Position numbers and translations under genes: made by a program. Shown piece after piece: positions 8,964-16,474 of a DNA stretch of 64,000 nt. Source of the DNA: Sporomusa sphaeroides DSM 2875 (GTDB taxonomy: Bacteria > Bacillota > Negativicutes > Sporomusales > Sporomusaceae). Position 1 is the first letter of the stretch. Each line of letters begins with the position of its first letter. The stretch covers positions 1,784,524-1,848,523 of the forward strand of contig NZ_CP146991.1 of assembly GCF_001941975.2 (NCBI RefSeq), given 5' to 3'. The notes under the pieces are model-generated. The model was not told the origin of the DNA and made no database searches. It saw only the letters and a list, made by a program, of their open reading frames with translations.

Positions 8964-9848
8964 ATGACCATTAAAGTTAAAGCACCTGGCTCATGCGGCG
9001 AATTGGTTCAGGGAACGGTAAACGGGATCAATTTTTTGATTACTTGTCCGGTGGACTGGTATTCTGAAGTCTCAATTATTCCTGCCGGCAAATTGACAGG
9101 TGTTGAGCCTAAAACAGCGGCAGCTGTTGACAAAACACTTGAATATCTTACTGTTTCCGGCGATTTTGGCATACAAGTAGAATCGGATTTGCCGGTAGGT
9201 AAAGGAATGGCATCCAGCAGTGCCGATATCAGCGCCGCTTGTCAGGCTGTAGCCCTGGCGGCCACCGGTGAACGGCTGTCTTATGACGAAATTGCTGATA
9301 TTGCTCTGGCCATTGAACCGACTGACGGCATTTTTTATCCGGGAATTATTATGTTTGATCATGTGCAGGGCAAGATTCGCCGCCACCTGGGGAATCCTCC
9401 GCCAATGAAAATTGCTGTTTTTGACGCAGGTGGTGAGGTTGATACGCTGTCCTTTAATAAGCGTGAGGATTTAGCCGGCTTAAATCAAGCCAATGAGGAG
9501 CCGATTAGAGCGGCAGTTCATTTAGTAGCACAAGGTCTCATAACCGGAGATGCCCGGCTTATCGGACAGGGAGCTACGATGAGTGCCGTTGCCAATCAAA
9601 AGATATTATATAAACCTTGTCTTGAACAAGTGCTGCATATTAGCCGGGATTTCGGTGCTGTGGGTGTTTGCGTTGCCCATAGCGGCACAGTGCTGGGGGT
9701 TATGTTCTGCGAAAGAGCTATGGCCGGTCACGATGCCTGTATTAAGGAACTGGGCCGCGCCTGTCCGGAAGTTGCTTATCTGAAAACTGTCCGCTTGATC
9801 GCCGGCGGACTTATCATAACAGGAGATGATGGCAGTGAACGCGGATAA
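8964..9848 (+). CDS. pduX: L-threonine kinase PduX-type (GHMP family)
   Basis: GHMP-superfamily kinase of 294 residues. The N-terminus KVKAPGSCGELVQGTVNG matches the PduX group, and LPVGKGMASSSADISAACQA (~74-93) is the GHMP glycine/serine-rich ATP-binding motif. In Salmonella, PduX phosphorylates L-threonine. CobD then decarboxylates the product to aminopropanol phosphate for the corrinoid side chain. Here the gene lies directly upstream of, and overlaps by 23 nt, the cobD homologue, which supports that role. A homoserine-kinase-like role is possible from fold alone but unlikely in this setting. Confidence 0.85.
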   Translation: MTIKVKAPGSCGELVQGTVNGINFLITCPVDWYSEVSIIPAGKLTGVEPKTAAAVDKTLEYLTVSGDFGIQVESDLPVGKGMASSSADISAACQAVALAATGERLSYDEIADIALAIEPTDGIFYPGIIMFDHVQGKIRRHLGNPPPMKIAVFDAGGEVDTLSFNKREDLAGLNQANEEPIRAAVHLVAQGLITGDARLIGQGATMSAVANQKILYKPCLEQVLHISRDFGAVGVCVAHSGTVLGVMFCERAMAGHDACIKELGRACPEVAYLKTVRLIAGGLIITGDDGSERG

Positions 9849-10923
9849 TCATGTTCATGGCGGCAATGTGTATGCCTGGGCACGGGAGCGTGGGGGAACC
9901 TTAAACGGTGTGCTGGATTATAGCGCCAATATAAATCCGCTTGGTTTGCCTGCGAGTGTTCAAACGGCTATAGTTCAGTCTGTTGGTCAGGTAATTCACT
10001 ATCCTGATGTCGAAGCAGCCTTGCTCAAAACAGCAATAAGTAGCTATTATCAAGTCGACGCAACGTACATAACTGCCGGTAACGGGGCTGTTGAACTGCT
10101 GTATGTGCTTGCCCACAGCTTACGCCCCAAACGGGTGCTTATTCCGGTACCGGCCTTCTGTGAATATGAACGGGCGGCCAGGGCGGCCGGGGCCGATGTC
10201 GAATACGTGTATGCGTCGCCGGAACATAATTTTGCGCTTGATGTAAAATCACTGTGTGATTACCTGAGCCGGGTTGAAATGGTGTTTATCGGCAATCCCA
10301 GCAATCCTACCGGCACACTTTTGCCGGTAAGCCAGCTTGAACAGTTACTGTTTGCTGCCAGACAAGCTAAGGTCATGGTGGTTATGGATGAATCCTTTAT
10401 GGACTTTATCATAGATGGCGGCAAATATACTTGTCGGCCGCTGCTTAAGCAATATGATAACCTGGTAATACTCCATTCACTTACTAAATTTTATGCTATT
10501 CCCGGCCTTAGATTGGGATTTGCCCTTGCTCATCCCAGGCTCACTGCCAGACTCCATGCTGCCAAAGACCCCTGGAATGTCAATTCGTTAGCACAGGCAG
10601 CCGGTGTAGCCGCTTTGGCGGATCAGGAGTATCAGCAAAAAAGCCGGGGAATAATAAACTGGGAAAAAGATGTATTGTATGAAGGTCTGAAAGCTTTGCC
10701 TGGTTTAAAACCGTTTATGCCATCTGTCAACTACATATTAATAGATACCAGCTTAAGCGGCCATTCGGCAGCCTGCCTGCGGCAGCGGTTGGCGGCAAGC
10801 GGTATCTTAATTCGTGATTGCAGTAATTATCCGGGATTATCTCCGTATTATATGCGGGTGGCTGTCAAATTGGCCGAGCAAAACAAAATGCTGCTCGAAC
10901 ACTTAGAGCAGGTATTGAGGTGA
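9826..10923 (+). CDS. cobD: Threonine-phosphate decarboxylase CobD (PLP enzyme)
   Basis: Class I/II aminotransferase-fold enzyme that decarboxylates L-threonine O-3-phosphate to (R)-1-amino-2-propanol phosphate, used by CbiB. HGGNVYAWARERG near the start and DYSANINPLGLP are typical of CobD. The PLP lysine is in HSLTKFYAIPGLRLGFAL (Lys ~221), with GNPSNPTGTLLP upstream. The start is uncertain: AGGAG ends at 9825, directly against the ATG at 9826, so the ATG at 9829 or the GTG at 9835 (9-nt spacing) may be used. The gene overlaps pduX. Note that this is CobD in the Salmonella sense, not the membrane synthase called CobD in Pseudomonas. Confidence 0.9.
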   Translation: MMAVNADNHVHGGNVYAWARERGGTLNGVLDYSANINPLGLPASVQTAIVQSVGQVIHYPDVEAALLKTAISSYYQVDATYITAGNGAVELLYVLAHSLRPKRVLIPVPAFCEYERAARAAGADVEYVYASPEHNFALDVKSLCDYLSRVEMVFIGNPSNPTGTLLPVSQLEQLLFAARQAKVMVVMDESFMDFIIDGGKYTCRPLLKQYDNLVILHSLTKFYAIPGLRLGFALAHPRLTARLHAAKDPWNVNSLAQAAGVAALADQEYQQKSRGIINWEKDVLYEGLKALPGLKPFMPSVNYILIDTSLSGHSAACLRQRLAASGILIRDCSNYPGLSPYYMRVAVKLAEQNKMLLEHLEQVLR

Positions 10924-10927
10924 ACCC

Positions 10928-11536
10928 ATGACGAAATTAATTATAGTACGCCACGGTCAGACGCTGTGGAATTTGGAACGAAAGTATCAGGGACATAGCG
11001 ATATTGCCTTAACCGATACCGGACTTAAACAAGCTCAAGCGGTAGCAGAGCGCTTAGCTGAAGAAGCCGTTGCGGCGGTTTATGCCAGTGACTTGTCTCG
11101 TGCCTATAAGACAGCTGGATATATTGCGGCTAAACATAATCTGACAGTACATACTGTGCCGGAACTGCGGGAAATAAAGTTTGGCGACTGGGAAGGCCTC
11201 ACTTATGAAGAAATCTCGGTGCGTTGGCCGGGACTATTAGGTAAATTGTGGACAACACCTGATGAACTGCAAATACCTGGCGGTGAAACTTTTCATCAGC
11301 TCAAAGCGCGGGCATATACCGCTATTGAAAAAATTGTAGCCGACCATCCGGACCAAACAGTAGCCGTAGTGGCCCATGGCGGTACTATTGGCACAATTTT
11401 ATGTGCGGTCCTCGATATACACCTAAATCATGTATGGAGTATCAGACAAGATAATACTGCTGTAAATATTATTGAATATTATGATGGCCGGCCGACAATC
11501 ACTTTATTAAATTGTGTCAGCCATTTTAAAAAATAA
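10928..11536 (+). CDS. cobC: Alpha-ribazole phosphatase CobC (histidine phosphatase family)
   Basis: 202-residue phosphoglycerate-mutase-like phosphatase. The catalytic RHG motif is at the N-terminus (LIIVRHGQTLWNLERKYQGH) and the second histidine lies in VAVVAHGGTIGTIL (~150). YASDLSRAYKTAGYIA and LREIKFGDWEGLTYEEI are standard for the branch. In the cobamide pathway CobC removes the 5'-phosphate from alpha-ribazole phosphate or from cobalamin phosphate. It is the last gene of the run, 4 nt after cobD. Sequence alone would allow another phosphatase role, and location is the main argument for CobC. Confidence 0.85.
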   Translation: MTKLIIVRHGQTLWNLERKYQGHSDIALTDTGLKQAQAVAERLAEEAVAAVYASDLSRAYKTAGYIAAKHNLTVHTVPELREIKFGDWEGLTYEEISVRWPGLLGKLWTTPDELQIPGGETFHQLKARAYTAIEKIVADHPDQTVAVVAHGGTIGTILCAVLDIHLNHVWSIRQDNTAVNIIEYYDGRPTITLLNCVSHFKK

Positions 11537-11539
11537 GGC

Positions 11540-11960
11540 TAGTAGTCTGTCAAGTCTAGAGCCAGAGGATTTGAATTACTAAAAAGTCAAATAATTAATA
11601 ACTGCGCGCGCTCAAGGGTGAAATGGCATTAGCCTGATGAAGCCGGCTAATTAAGCTAAAACCCTACTTTTTTGCCTGATTTTCCGCCTTGAGCAAATGC
11701 AGCCGGCATGATAAGATACATAATAACAGAAGACGCTAATGCCTGGGGTATTCGTTAACCTCTTATATGTTCAACCGACTCATTTACTTGGGGAGTTAGA
11801 TGTTACGCAGCTGCCAAGCCTCCTAAGAGTGGAAGGCAAAAACATAACTAGAAAACGCCCACCTGCTGAGAAGCGGGTATGAACATACGAGAGCACGGTA
11901 CCGTGGGCCGACATAATTATTTAACAAGTGGTACTCCTTCGTGAGAAGGAGAATTTTTTT
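11540..11960 (+). ncRNA. Candidate structured non-coding RNA or leader, family unknown
   Basis: No credible protein frame fills 11537-11960, yet the stretch is rich in complementary segments. GCTCAAGG (11610-11617) pairs with CCTTGAGC (11687-11694). GGCATTAGC (11625-11633) pairs perfectly with GCTAATGCC (11735-11743), but the same bases can instead form a local hairpin ATTAGCC/GGCTAAT (11628-11634/11645-11651). GCCTCC/GGAAGGC (11818-11837) forms a hairpin. GCCCAC (11857-11862) pairs with GTGGGC (11903-11908) and encloses a GAGA-loop hairpin (11862-11877). A terminator-like hairpin closes the unit at 11934-11960. I do not recognise RNase P, tmRNA, SRP, 6S, T-box or cobalamin riboswitch signatures. 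The 5' end is a guess, and whether it is free-standing or a leader of the SGNH gene is open. Confidence 0.5.
11934..11960 (+). terminator. Terminator-like hairpin that also buries a ribosome binding site
   Basis: CTCCTTC (11934-11940), tetraloop GTGA, GAAGGAG (11945-11951), then AA and seven T. It reads as an intrinsic terminator ending the RNA above. The 3' arm contains AAGGAG, placed nine bases before the ATG at 11961, so it could equally gate translation of the 35-codon frame. Confidence 0.6.
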
Positions 11961-12068
11961 ATGCCTAAACCTATACTCTCGCCATTCCTGGACAAGCTAC
12001 CTTTAAGAAATGGACAGTATGTTGTTGCTGGTCTTACAAAATTCGAAAAGGGAGGTGAGTACTGTTAA
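11961..12068 (+). CDS. Possible 35-residue leader peptide
   Basis: Short frame MPKPILSPFLDKLPLRNGQY continuing to ...FEKGGEYC, stop TAA at 12066-12068. It starts directly after the T-run of the 11934-11960 hairpin, with AAGGAG at optimal spacing. Its last codons encode the strong AAAAGGGAGGTGA ribosome binding site of the next gene, so the two would be translationally coupled. I recognise no family. The good ribosome binding site and position are the only support, and it may not be translated. Confidence 0.3.
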   Translation: MPKPILSPFLDKLPLRNGQYVVAGLTKFEKGGEYC

Positions 12069-12615
12069 TACAATAAAAATAGTCGCCATAGGCGATTCAA
12101 TTACATACGGCTTTCCCTATTTGCCAGAGCAATCGTGGTTTTTCTTAGCTTCTAAAGAATTTGCTATTGAGCATGTCAATAGTGGTATCAACGGGGATAC
12201 AACAACCGGTATGCTGAGCCGCTTTGACCGTGATGCACTTGGGCATAAGCCTTCGCATGTTATCATTATGGGCGGGACTAATGATGCTTACGAGGGTGTT
12301 GAGGTTAGCCAGGTCATTGATAACATTCGAGTTATGGTAAAGCTGGCAGTGGAAAACGGTATTACTCCAATTATTGGTCTGCCGATACCGTGTAATGACT
12401 GGTATGCCGAAACTTTGCTGGGTGAATACCGGGAAGTTATTCAACAATATGCTGTCAATAATAGTACTGTCTATATTGACTTTTATTCAGCTATGATTGA
12501 CGAAAGCAATACTGAAATAAAGTCAGGGCTGCACTGTGACGGCGTACATCCCAGTGAGGCCGGTTACAAGGTTATGGCTGGCGTTGCTATTGAGATACTT
12601 CGAAAAATGTTCTAA
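12055..12615 (+). CDS. SGNH/GDSL hydrolase (esterase or lysophospholipase-like)
   Basis: About 186 residues. Block I is IVAIGDSITYGFPY with the nucleophile Ser. The Gly block is NSGINGDTTTGMLSRF. Block III is VIIMGGTNDAY, and block V is CDGVHPSEAGYKVM with the catalytic Asp and His. The family includes arylesterases and TAP-like lysophospholipases. The substrate cannot be told. No signal peptide is evident, so it is probably cytoplasmic. The start is unclear: GGGAGGTGA (12050-12058) is an excellent ribosome binding site but no ATG, GTG or TTG lies 5-11 nt beyond it. The GTG at 12055 overlaps it, and the ATG at 12010 has no ribosome binding site. It may depend on coupling with the short frame upstream. 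Confidence 0.8.
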   Translation: MSTVNTIKIVAIGDSITYGFPYLPEQSWFFLASKEFAIEHVNSGINGDTTTGMLSRFDRDALGHKPSHVIIMGGTNDAYEGVEVSQVIDNIRVMVKLAVENGITPIIGLPIPCNDWYAETLLGEYREVIQQYAVNNSTVYIDFYSAMIDESNTEIKSGLHCDGVHPSEAGYKVMAGVAIEILRKMF

Positions 12616-12676
12616 CTGCTTCGGCATACGTTTTGTGAAAGGGTATTTTATTTTTTCTGTAAACCTGTTTCCAATT

Positions 12677-12706
12677 TTGCCAAAGTATACCTAGCTGTGA
12701 TATAAT
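12677..12706 (+). promoter_or_regulatory. Probable sigma-A promoter of the cyclophilin gene
   Basis: TTGCCA (12677-12682), 18-bp spacer, TATAAT (12701-12706), with the TTG start of the cyclophilin gene 32 nt downstream. The -10 is a perfect match and the -35 a 4/6 match. Confidence 0.5.
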
Positions 12707-12738
12707 TGAGATAATTCTATGTAAAAGAGGGATAAACT

Positions 12739-13170
12739 TTGAAAAAAGCAATTATTGAGATGGATAAAGGCAATGTAATTATCGAGTTATTTGAGAAAGA
12801 TGCGCCCCAGACAGTAGCCAATTTCGAGAAGTTAATCAAAGAAGGATTTTATGATGGATTAACCTTTCACCGGGTAATTAAAGGTTTCGTTGCCCAGGGC
12901 GGTTGCCCCAGCGGCAATGGTACCGGCGGTCCTGGCTATACCATTCCCTGTGAAACTAAAGGCAATCCTAACAAACATGAGCGCGGCTCATTGTCAATGG
13001 CACATCGCGGCCCCAATACCGGTGGCAGTCAGTTCTTTATTGTGTACGAGCCCCAGCCTCACTTGGATGGTGTTCATACAGTATTTGGCAAGGTTATTGA
13101 AGGCATGGAAACCGTTGACCAAATTGCCCAAGGTGACACAATGAATAAAGTAACTGTTACTGAGGAATGA
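12739..13170 (+). CDS. Peptidyl-prolyl cis-trans isomerase, cyclophilin type
   Basis: 143-residue single-domain cyclophilin that catalyses proline isomerisation during protein folding. Motifs are [20 protein letters not shown], then [11 protein letters not shown] with the catalytic Arg-Phe pair, the compact bacterial loop [14 protein letters not shown], and [20 protein letters not shown] followed by [14 protein letters not shown]. There is no signal peptide, so it is cytoplasmic. The TTG start follows AAAGAGGGATAAACT. It is monocistronic or heads a short group with the CoA-binding gene, preceded by a good promoter at 12677. Confidence 0.92.
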   Translation: MKKAIIEMDKGNVIIELFEKDAPQTVANFEKLIKEGFYDGLTFHRVIKGFVAQGGCPSGNGTGGPGYTIPCETKGNPNKHERGSLSMAHRGPNTGGSQFFIVYEPQPHLDGVHTVFGKVIEGMETVDQIAQGDTMNKVTVTEE

Positions 13171-13213
13171 TTTAAGGGTTATTGCCGTAAAATAACGGTA
13201 AGGGGGATACTCT

Positions 13214-13603
13214 ATGAGCCATGTTGATGCAATGCTCCAAATGAAAACATGGGCTGTTGTAGGAGCTACTAACAACAAGGATAAGTTTGGTTATAAGATT
13301 TTTAAAGCATTAAAAGAAGCGGGATATCAGGTGTACCCGGTAAACCCCGGTGTAAGTGAGATACTTGGTGATACCTGTTATCCGGCGCTTAAGGACCTGC
13401 CGGTTGTGCCTGAGGTGGTAAATGTTGTTGTGCCACCTAAAATTGGCGAACAAATTATGAACCATTGTGCTGAGCTGGGTATAAAAAATGTTTGGCTGCA
13501 GCCAGGTGCCAATGCTGCCAGCGTAGTGACGGCAGCCGCAAATATTGGTCTTAATGTGGTTGATCAGAATTGTGTACTGGTTGAACTTTGCAACCACAAG
13601 TAG
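13214..13603 (+). CDS. CoA-binding domain protein (YccU-like)
   Basis: 129 residues forming a single Rossmann-type CoA-binding domain. MKTWAVVGATNNKDKFGYKI is the nucleotide-binding start. YQVYPVNPGVSEILGDTCYP and VVVPPKIGEQIMNHCAELGI are family landmarks, and the C-terminal NVVDQNCVLVEL is typical. Proteins of this type are stand-alone homologues of the succinyl-CoA synthetase alpha N-domain. Their physiological role is not established. The ATG has an AAGGGGG ribosome binding site. It sits 43 nt after the cyclophilin gene and 42 nt before trxA, consistent with a small stress or housekeeping group. Confidence 0.85.
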   Translation: MSHVDAMLQMKTWAVVGATNNKDKFGYKIFKALKEAGYQVYPVNPGVSEILGDTCYPALKDLPVVPEVVNVVVPPKIGEQIMNHCAELGIKNVWLQPGANAASVVTAAANIGLNVVDQNCVLVELCNHK

Positions 13604-13645
13604 GATACATACCCGTTTTATAATAATAAAAAGGGGGACTGTCTA

Positions 13646-13969
13646 ATGGCAAATGTAGTCAATGCGAATGAAAATAATTTCCAAGAGGAAGTTCTTGACA
13701 CTGCTAAGCCGGTACTTGTAGATTTTTGGGCACCGTGGTGCGGCTACTGCACCAGATTAGCACCGCTCCTGGATGAACTGGCAGAAGAAATGCAAGATCA
13801 AATTAAGGTTGCTAAAGTTAATGTTGATGAAAACCGTTCACTGGCGCAAAAATATGGTGTCATGAGTTTGCCGACCATGATTGTTTTTAAAGACGGCGAT
13901 CAATTGGAAAAAATAACAGGTTATATGCCTAAACCCAATATTGTTGCCAAACTGGAAAAAATAATATAA
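13646..13969 (+). CDS. trxA: Thioredoxin with CGYC active site
   Basis: 107 residues, full thioredoxin length. The active-site segment is LVDFWAPWCGYCTRLAPLL, with Cys32-Gly-Tyr-Cys35 in place of the usual Cys-Gly-Pro-Cys. The cis-proline loop is present in MSLPTMIVFKDGD (~73-85), as is the KVNVDENRSLAQKYGV strand. It is cytoplasmic, with no signal peptide. The Pro-to-Tyr change at the second dipeptide position is expected to alter redox potential and partner choice, as dipeptide variants do across the family. A strong terminator follows at 14005. No reductase is encoded next to it. The ribosome binding site is AAGGGGGAC. Confidence 0.92.
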   Translation: MANVVNANENNFQEEVLDTAKPVLVDFWAPWCGYCTRLAPLLDELAEEMQDQIKVAKVNVDENRSLAQKYGVMSLPTMIVFKDGDQLEKITGYMPKPNIVAKLEKII

Positions 13970-14004
13970 TTTTTTATCCGATGATTAACCTGCTCTCCAT
14001 TTAT

Positions 14005-14034
14005 CCCGGCCCTTGTGGGCCGGGAATTTTATTT
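14005..14034 (+). terminator. Rho-independent terminator after trxA
   Basis: CCCGGCCC (14005-14012), loop TTGT, GGGCCGGG (14017-14024), then AATTTTATTT. Its presence rules out the long N-terminal extension of the feoB frame that runs through it. Confidence 0.85.
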
Positions 14035-14121
14035 GTCCTGAACGCATATCCACGCCTGTACCGGCATAGGAAATTAGCAGTAGTATTTAACATGGTACTT
14101 TTGATAAGCGGGGGATATGGC

Positions 14122-16071
14122 ATGCGAAATACACCGGCAAAAGTTGTACTGGTAGGTTCGCCTAATGTTGGTAAAAGTGCAATATTCAACTATTTGACGG
14201 GAAATTATGTTGCCGTATCTAATTATCCGGGTACTACGGTTGATATTTCAACAGGTCATTTTAACTACGGCAGACGGCGCTTTGAAGTCATTGATACGCC
14301 GGGGATGTATTCGCTAATTCCGCTGACTGATGAGGAGAAGGTTACCAGACTGTTGTTGGGCAATTTGGTGCCAGATATTGTGATTCATGTTATTGATGCA
14401 AAAAACATCCGGCGGATGCTGCCGCTGACCCTTCAGCTTATTGATGCCGGCTTGCCTGTAATCCTTAACTTGAATATTATGGATGAAGCCCGGGATTTGG
14501 GGATGTTAATTGACAGGCTGCTATTGGAAAAAATACTCGGAATCCCGGTTATCACTACATCGGCTGTGGAAAGGACAGGGCTGGAAACACTGAAACAAGG
14601 AGTTGGCAATTATCAGCGGACTAAGCCGAAGGTTTTTAGCCTGAACGAAGAGTTTGAACAGGCAATTGCCAGTATTAGCAGCAGATTAACCCGGCAATAT
14701 GGTTTTAGTAAGCGGATAACTGCGCTCTTGTTACTGCAGGGTGATACTATGATGTCAGATATTGCCCGGTCGGAGGCAGCCTGGCCGGAAATCGCCGATA
14801 CCATCAAGCAGCTGTCAGGACAAAAAAAAGGCAGCCTTGAGGCTAGCGCGGCGGCATTGCGGCAGGAGGTTACCGATAAGATTATCAGTAAGGTGGTTAA
14901 GCAGGCGAGTTTTGAACGCCGGCCGACAGAAAGGCTGGCAGGCTGGCTGGGCAAAATAACCAGACAACCGGTAAGCGGGATTCCTATCCTTTGCCTGGTA
15001 CTTTACTTTGGCTTATATCAATTTGTTGGGAAGTTTGGTGCCGGTTATCTTGTCGATTATCTTAACAATAGCGTATTTATACCGCTGATTAATCCGATAG
15101 CCGAGCAGCTTGTTGGCAGCAGTATTCCGTGGGAGTGGGCACAAGGGCTGCTGGTAGGGGAATACGGCATTTTTACCATGGGATTTCGCTATGCATTAGC
15201 AATTATTTTACCAATTGTCGGGACATTTTTTTTGATGTTTGCGGTATTGGAAGATACCGGCTATTTGCCAAGACTGGCCATGCTGGTGGATGCCGTCTTC
15301 CGGTATTTTGGCTTAAATGGCAGGGCTGTCATCCCGCTGACTTTGGGATTAGGCTGTGGCACGATGGCGGTAATGGTTACCCGTACTCTTGAAAGTAAAC
15401 GCGAACGGCTGCTGGCTACCTTCCTGCTGTCGCTGGCCATACCCTGTTCGGCTCAACTAGGGGTAGTACTGGCACTGTTATCGCATAATACTGCTGCCGT
15501 TACGATCTGGAGTGTATATATGCTGATTGTTTTTATTGCTGTCGGCTGGTTGAGTGCCAAAATTGTGCCGGGAAGTCGCAGTGCTTTTTATATGGAGCTG
15601 CCACCGCTGAGGCTGCCGCTGGTCAGTAATGTTATAAAAAAGGCCTATAGCAGAATGGTATGGTATTTAATGGAGATATTGCCGGTATTTATTGTAACAA
15701 GCATGGTGCTGTGGGCTGGTCATCACAGCGGGGTTTTACATACAGTAATTACCTGGGTTGAGCCTGTGATGGTATTTGTCGGCCTGCCGCCGGCAACAGC
15801 TCAGGCATTCTTATTGGGATTTTTTCGTCGTGACTATGGTGCCGCCGGGTTGTATGACCTGGCGGCTCAGGGCAAACTGACTGATTCTCAATTGGTAATT
15901 GCCGCCATAGCGATAACCCTATTTGTCCCCTGTGTCGCTCAATTTGCCGTTATGGTTAAGGAACGCGGCCTATTCGGGGCTATAGCTATGGTGTTGCTGA
16001 TCATTATAATTGCCTTTGGTTCGGCTGCGGTGGTGCATCATATTCTTAACCTGTTGCCTATTCCGATATAG
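14122..16071 (+). CDS. feoB: Ferrous iron transport GTPase FeoB
   Basis: 649 residues. The N-terminal G domain has G1 GSPNVGKSAIFNYL, the switch YPGTTVDISTG, G3 DTPGMYSL, and G4 NIMD in LNLNIMDEARDLG. The helical linker domain spans ~165-260. The C-terminal part contains the two Gate repeats with many membrane helices (~280-645), including LGLGCGTMAVMVTRTLESK, FLLSLAIPCSAQLGV and VPCVAQFAVMVKERG. It imports Fe(II) across the inner membrane. The ATG at 14122 follows GCGGGGGATAT; the open frame upstream crosses a terminator and lacks homology. feoA lies downstream instead of the usual upstream position. Confidence 0.92.
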   Translation: MRNTPAKVVLVGSPNVGKSAIFNYLTGNYVAVSNYPGTTVDISTGHFNYGRRRFEVIDTPGMYSLIPLTDEEKVTRLLLGNLVPDIVIHVIDAKNIRRMLPLTLQLIDAGLPVILNLNIMDEARDLGMLIDRLLLEKILGIPVITTSAVERTGLETLKQGVGNYQRTKPKVFSLNEEFEQAIASISSRLTRQYGFSKRITALLLLQGDTMMSDIARSEAAWPEIADTIKQLSGQKKGSLEASAAALRQEVTDKIISKVVKQASFERRPTERLAGWLGKITRQPVSGIPILCLVLYFGLYQFVGKFGAGYLVDYLNNSVFIPLINPIAEQLVGSSIPWEWAQGLLVGEYGIFTMGFRYALAIILPIVGTFFLMFAVLEDTGYLPRLAMLVDAVFRYFGLNGRAVIPLTLGLGCGTMAVMVTRTLESKRERLLATFLLSLAIPCSAQLGVVLALLSHNTAAVTIWSVYMLIVFIAVGWLSAKIVPGSRSAFYMELPPLRLPLVSNVIKKAYSRMVWYLMEILPVFIVTSMVLWAGHHSGVLHTVITWVEPVMVFVGLPPATAQAFLLGFFRRDYGAAGLYDLAAQGKLTDSQLVIAAIAITLFVPCVAQFAVMVKERGLFGAIAMVLLIIIIAFGSAAVVHHILNLLPIPI

Positions 16072-16195
16072 TAAAGAGTTTGTGCAAACATGGCAGGGAT
16101 ATATATAATGCGTTAAGGCTTTGCAGGCGGGAGGTGTGTTGGCAAAGCGGAATATACAGAATAATAACATGTTGAAACTAAAGGTGAGGGATGCT

Positions 16196-16444
16196 ATGAC
16201 AGAACAGTCTGTAACAGCACTCAAAGCCGGTGAAAAAGCCAGGATTGTGGCAATAACCGGGCAAGATGTCAGGACTTTGCGCAAACTTACCGTGTTTGGT
16301 TTGTTGCCCGGGGTAGAGATTGAGATGGTACAGACATCACCGGTCTATGTTCTCAGGATTGGTAATACTGAACTGGCGCTGGATTATGAAGCGGCCGTTG
16401 GTCTTGCTGTTGTCAGCTGCCGGCAGGATAAAAAGGAGAAATAA
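16196..16444 (+). CDS. feoA: FeoA domain protein
   Basis: 82-residue SH3-like protein that supports FeoB. The core is GEKARIVAITGQDVRTLRKL, then FGLLPGVEIEMVQTSPVYVLRIGN and a C-terminal ELALDYEAAVGLAV, which is the standard FeoA pattern including the usually Gly-rich turn. The ATG at 16196 is preceded by AAGGTGAGGG. An upstream extension to 16121 has no homology. It follows feoB after ~125 nt and ends at a strong bidirectional terminator. Sequence places it in the FeoA family with certainty; that it acts with the adjacent FeoB is inferred. Confidence 0.88.
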   Translation: MTEQSVTALKAGEKARIVAITGQDVRTLRKLTVFGLLPGVEIEMVQTSPVYVLRIGNTELALDYEAAVGLAVVSCRQDKKEK

Positions 16445-16470
16445 AAACAGGGCCATATTGCCCTGTTTTT
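16443..16470. terminator. Bidirectional terminator between feoA and the DUF1858 gene
   Basis: AAAAACAGGGC (16443-16453), loop CATATT, GCCCTGTTTTT (16460-16470). The perfect 11-bp stem has a T-run on both strands and serves the convergent feoA (+) and DUF1858 (-) genes. Confidence 0.88.
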
Positions 16471-16474
16471 ATAA

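Noticed and set aside
11880-11960. T-box-like GGTACCGTGGG followed by a terminator
   Set aside because: No specifier-loop stem, AG bulge or AARGGTGG-type lead sequence is present upstream, and the terminator arm does not compete with the GGTACC segment as in T-boxes.
11540-11960. RNase P RNA, tmRNA, SRP RNA or cobalamin riboswitch
   Set aside because: The GAGGAAAGTCC, tRNA-like end, SRP tetraloop region and B12-box sequences are all missing on both strands.
13981-14121. 47-residue N-terminal extension of FeoB
   Set aside because: It runs straight through a perfect terminator hairpin (14005-14034), and the ATG at 14122 has a good ribosome binding site.
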